From: JBKBII01 sp046299415 | GTDB taxonomy: Bacteria; Pseudomonadota; Gammaproteobacteria; Ectothiorhodospirales; Ectothiorhodospiraceae | DNA length: 64,000 bases | NCBI GenBank assembly: GCA_046299415.1 | Contig: JBKBII010000010.1 | Coordinates: forward strand, 43,674-107,673 | Direction of reading: 5' to 3' | Part shown: positions 62,887-64,000 of the stretch, in pieces | Layout: the number at the start of each line of letters is the position of its first letter | How positions within the stretch are numbered: the stretch's first letter is position 1 | Notes under the pieces: generated by a model | What the model saw: the letters and a program-made list of their open reading frames with translations, nothing else | Told to the model about the DNA's origin: nothing | Databases searched by the model: none | Translations under genes and position numbers: made by a program

Positions 62887-64000
62887 GCACATTGCACACC
62901 GCCTCTCGTAGCACAGCCGATGTCCAACCTGTCGCTGAACCTGATTCAAAGTTTGGCGCTTGTCCTGCCGCGCCGATTCCTGCACCCGATGCCGAATCGC
63001 TGGCCGCCGACCTTGCGCGCTACCTCACTCATCACCTCGGCCGCGCTACACCCTGTGACCCGCACTATCTCAATCTGGCCCTGTCTTGGGCCATTCGCGA
63101 CCGCTTAATGGCGGATTGGCAGGCGACTCAGGCCGCGCTCAATGCCCCAAACCAGCGTCGCGCCTGTTATCTCTCACTCGAGTACCTGATGGGCCGGATC
63201 CTTGGCAACCAAATCCTGAATCGCGGCGTCGGTGCAGCTGTCGACGACGCCCTCAGCCGCTTTTCGATCGATCTCGAAACACTAGAAGATCACGAACACG
63301 ACGCCGGCCTCGGCAATGGTGGCCTCGGACGTCTCGCGGCCTGTTTCATCGACTCCGCCGCGACGCTCGGTCTGCCCCTGATCGGCTACGGACTGCGCTA
63401 CGAATACGGGATGTTCATTCAAGCGATCCACGACGGCAACCAGGTCGAAGAGCCCGATCATTGGCTGCGCGATGGGTTTCCTTGGGAAATCGCCCGCCCC
63501 GAAGCCACTCGGATCGTACGCTTCGGTGGTCACACCGTGCACGAGCAGGTGCAGCACGGCGGCCAAACTCAACTTCGCGTGCGCTGGGTGGATACCGACG
63601 ATGTCCTCGCCGTTCCCTACGACATCCCGGTACCCGGCTACCGTCACGCCGTCGTCAACACTCTACGACTGTGGAAAGCGGAAGCCACCGACGCGTTCAG
63701 CCTACACGACTTCAATTCGGGCGCCTACGCCGAGGCCGTTGCTGAGAAAAACAGCGCCGAAAACATCACCATGGTGCTGTACCCGAATGACGCCACTGAA
63801 AACGGCAAAGAACTGCGGCTGCGTCAGCAATATCTGCTGTCTTCAGCGTCGTTGCAGGACACCCTCGCCAACTGGCTCGCGCGCCGCCAAGACCAACCCT
63901 GGGCAGCCTTCCCCGAACAGCACCTGTTTCAACTCAACGACACGCATCCAGCGATCGCAATCGCCGAGCTGATGCGCTTGCTCGTGGATGAACACCAACT
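62883..64000 (+). CDS. glgP: Glycogen phosphorylase, partial
   Basis: Releases glucose-1-phosphate from glycogen; 372 codons visible, C-terminus beyond the window. ACYLSLEYLMGRILGN and DAGLGNGGLGRLAACFIDS are phosphorylase hallmarks, followed by GYGLRYEYGMF and LFQLNDTHPAIAIAELMR. The pyridoxal-phosphate lysine lies further on. The first 40 residues are a polar extension. ATG at 62883 preceded by AGGAG. Last visible gene of the glg operon, putting synthesis and breakdown on one transcript. Confidence 0.95.
   Translation, partial: MSTLHTASRSTADVQPVAEPDSKFGACPAAPIPAPDAESLAADLARYLTHHLGRATPCDPHYLNLALSWAIRDRLMADWQATQAALNAPNQRRACYLSLEYLMGRILGNQILNRGVGAAVDDALSRFSIDLETLEDHEHDAGLGNGGLGRLAACFIDSAATLGLPLIGYGLRYEYGMFIQAIHDGNQVEEPDHWLRDGFPWEIARPEATRIVRFGGHTVHEQVQHGGQTQLRVRWVDTDDVLAVPYDIPVPGYRHAVVNTLRLWKAEATDAFSLHDFNSGAYAEAVAEKNSAENITMVLYPNDATENGKELRLRQQYLLSSASLQDTLANWLARRQDQPWAAFPEQHLFQLNDTHPAIAIAELMRLLVDEHQ

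Overview
The window looks like a scaffold from a GC-rich gammaproteobacterium; I cannot name a genus. Evidence: the beta/gamma-type order ilvI-ilvN-ilvC ... psd-pssA-leuA, prfC, the Lgt-ThyA-FolA cluster, FmdB and DUF502 neighbours, cydDC, and bacterial glg genes. A DsrE-family protein and a rhodanese hint at sulfur chemistry but do not prove it. There are no rRNA, tRNA, CRISPR, phage or insertion-sequence genes that I can see. By my own tally the convincing genes cover about 77% of the window, which is low for a bacterium. One 96-N scaffold gap lies inside glgA and is probably an assembly artefact.

Layout. 1-3.1 kb (minus): cydD-cydC, the glutathione/cysteine exporter needed for cytochrome bd. 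3.5-12.4 kb (minus): a PBP4-type peptidase (dacB), an EAL-CBS-GGDEF-Cache protein, a small lipoprotein coupled to release factor 3 (prfC), and a Sel1-repeat protein. 13.0-25.3 kb (minus): a branched-chain amino acid and phospholipid block read as ilvI, ilvN, ilvC, a REC-HDOD regulator, psd-like, pssA, leuA, uracil-DNA glycosylase, rimI. 26.2-32.7 kb (minus): a short MutS2, an aldo/keto reductase, DUF502, an FkbM methyltransferase and FmdB. 33.4-36.2 kb (plus): DsrE-like protein, SDR, SpmA-SpmB fusion. Then a BLUF photoreceptor (minus), glutamate synthase large subunit gltB without gltD (plus), a LEA-like lipoprotein, a response regulator/histidine kinase pair and a rhodanese (minus). 49.6-52.3 kb (plus): lgt, thyA, folA. 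52.9-64 kb (plus): a glycogen operon glgC, GH57, malQ, glgB, glgA, a 71-codon ORF, and glgP, which runs off the end.

Two genome-wide habits stand out. Many genes are joined by ATGA/GTGA stop-start overlaps (cydD/cydC, prfC/lipoprotein, leuA/UDG, psd/pssA, SDR/spm, GH57/malQ, malQ/glgB, glgB/glgA, and both ends of the ORF between glgA and glgP). Many otherwise standard enzymes carry long, polar, Ser/Asp/Ala/Arg-rich N-terminal extensions or in-frame insertions (CydC, CydD, UDG, RimI, the histidine kinase, GlgB, GlgA, GH57). Together with the long spacers, this suggests a relaxed genome in which former non-coding sequence has been absorbed into reading frames. Other points of interest are a Psd homologue that lacks its pyruvoyl-forming serine, a tail-anchored BLUF protein with a terminator-like hairpin in its leader, and a branched-chain-residue-rich mini-ORF between ilvI and ilvN.
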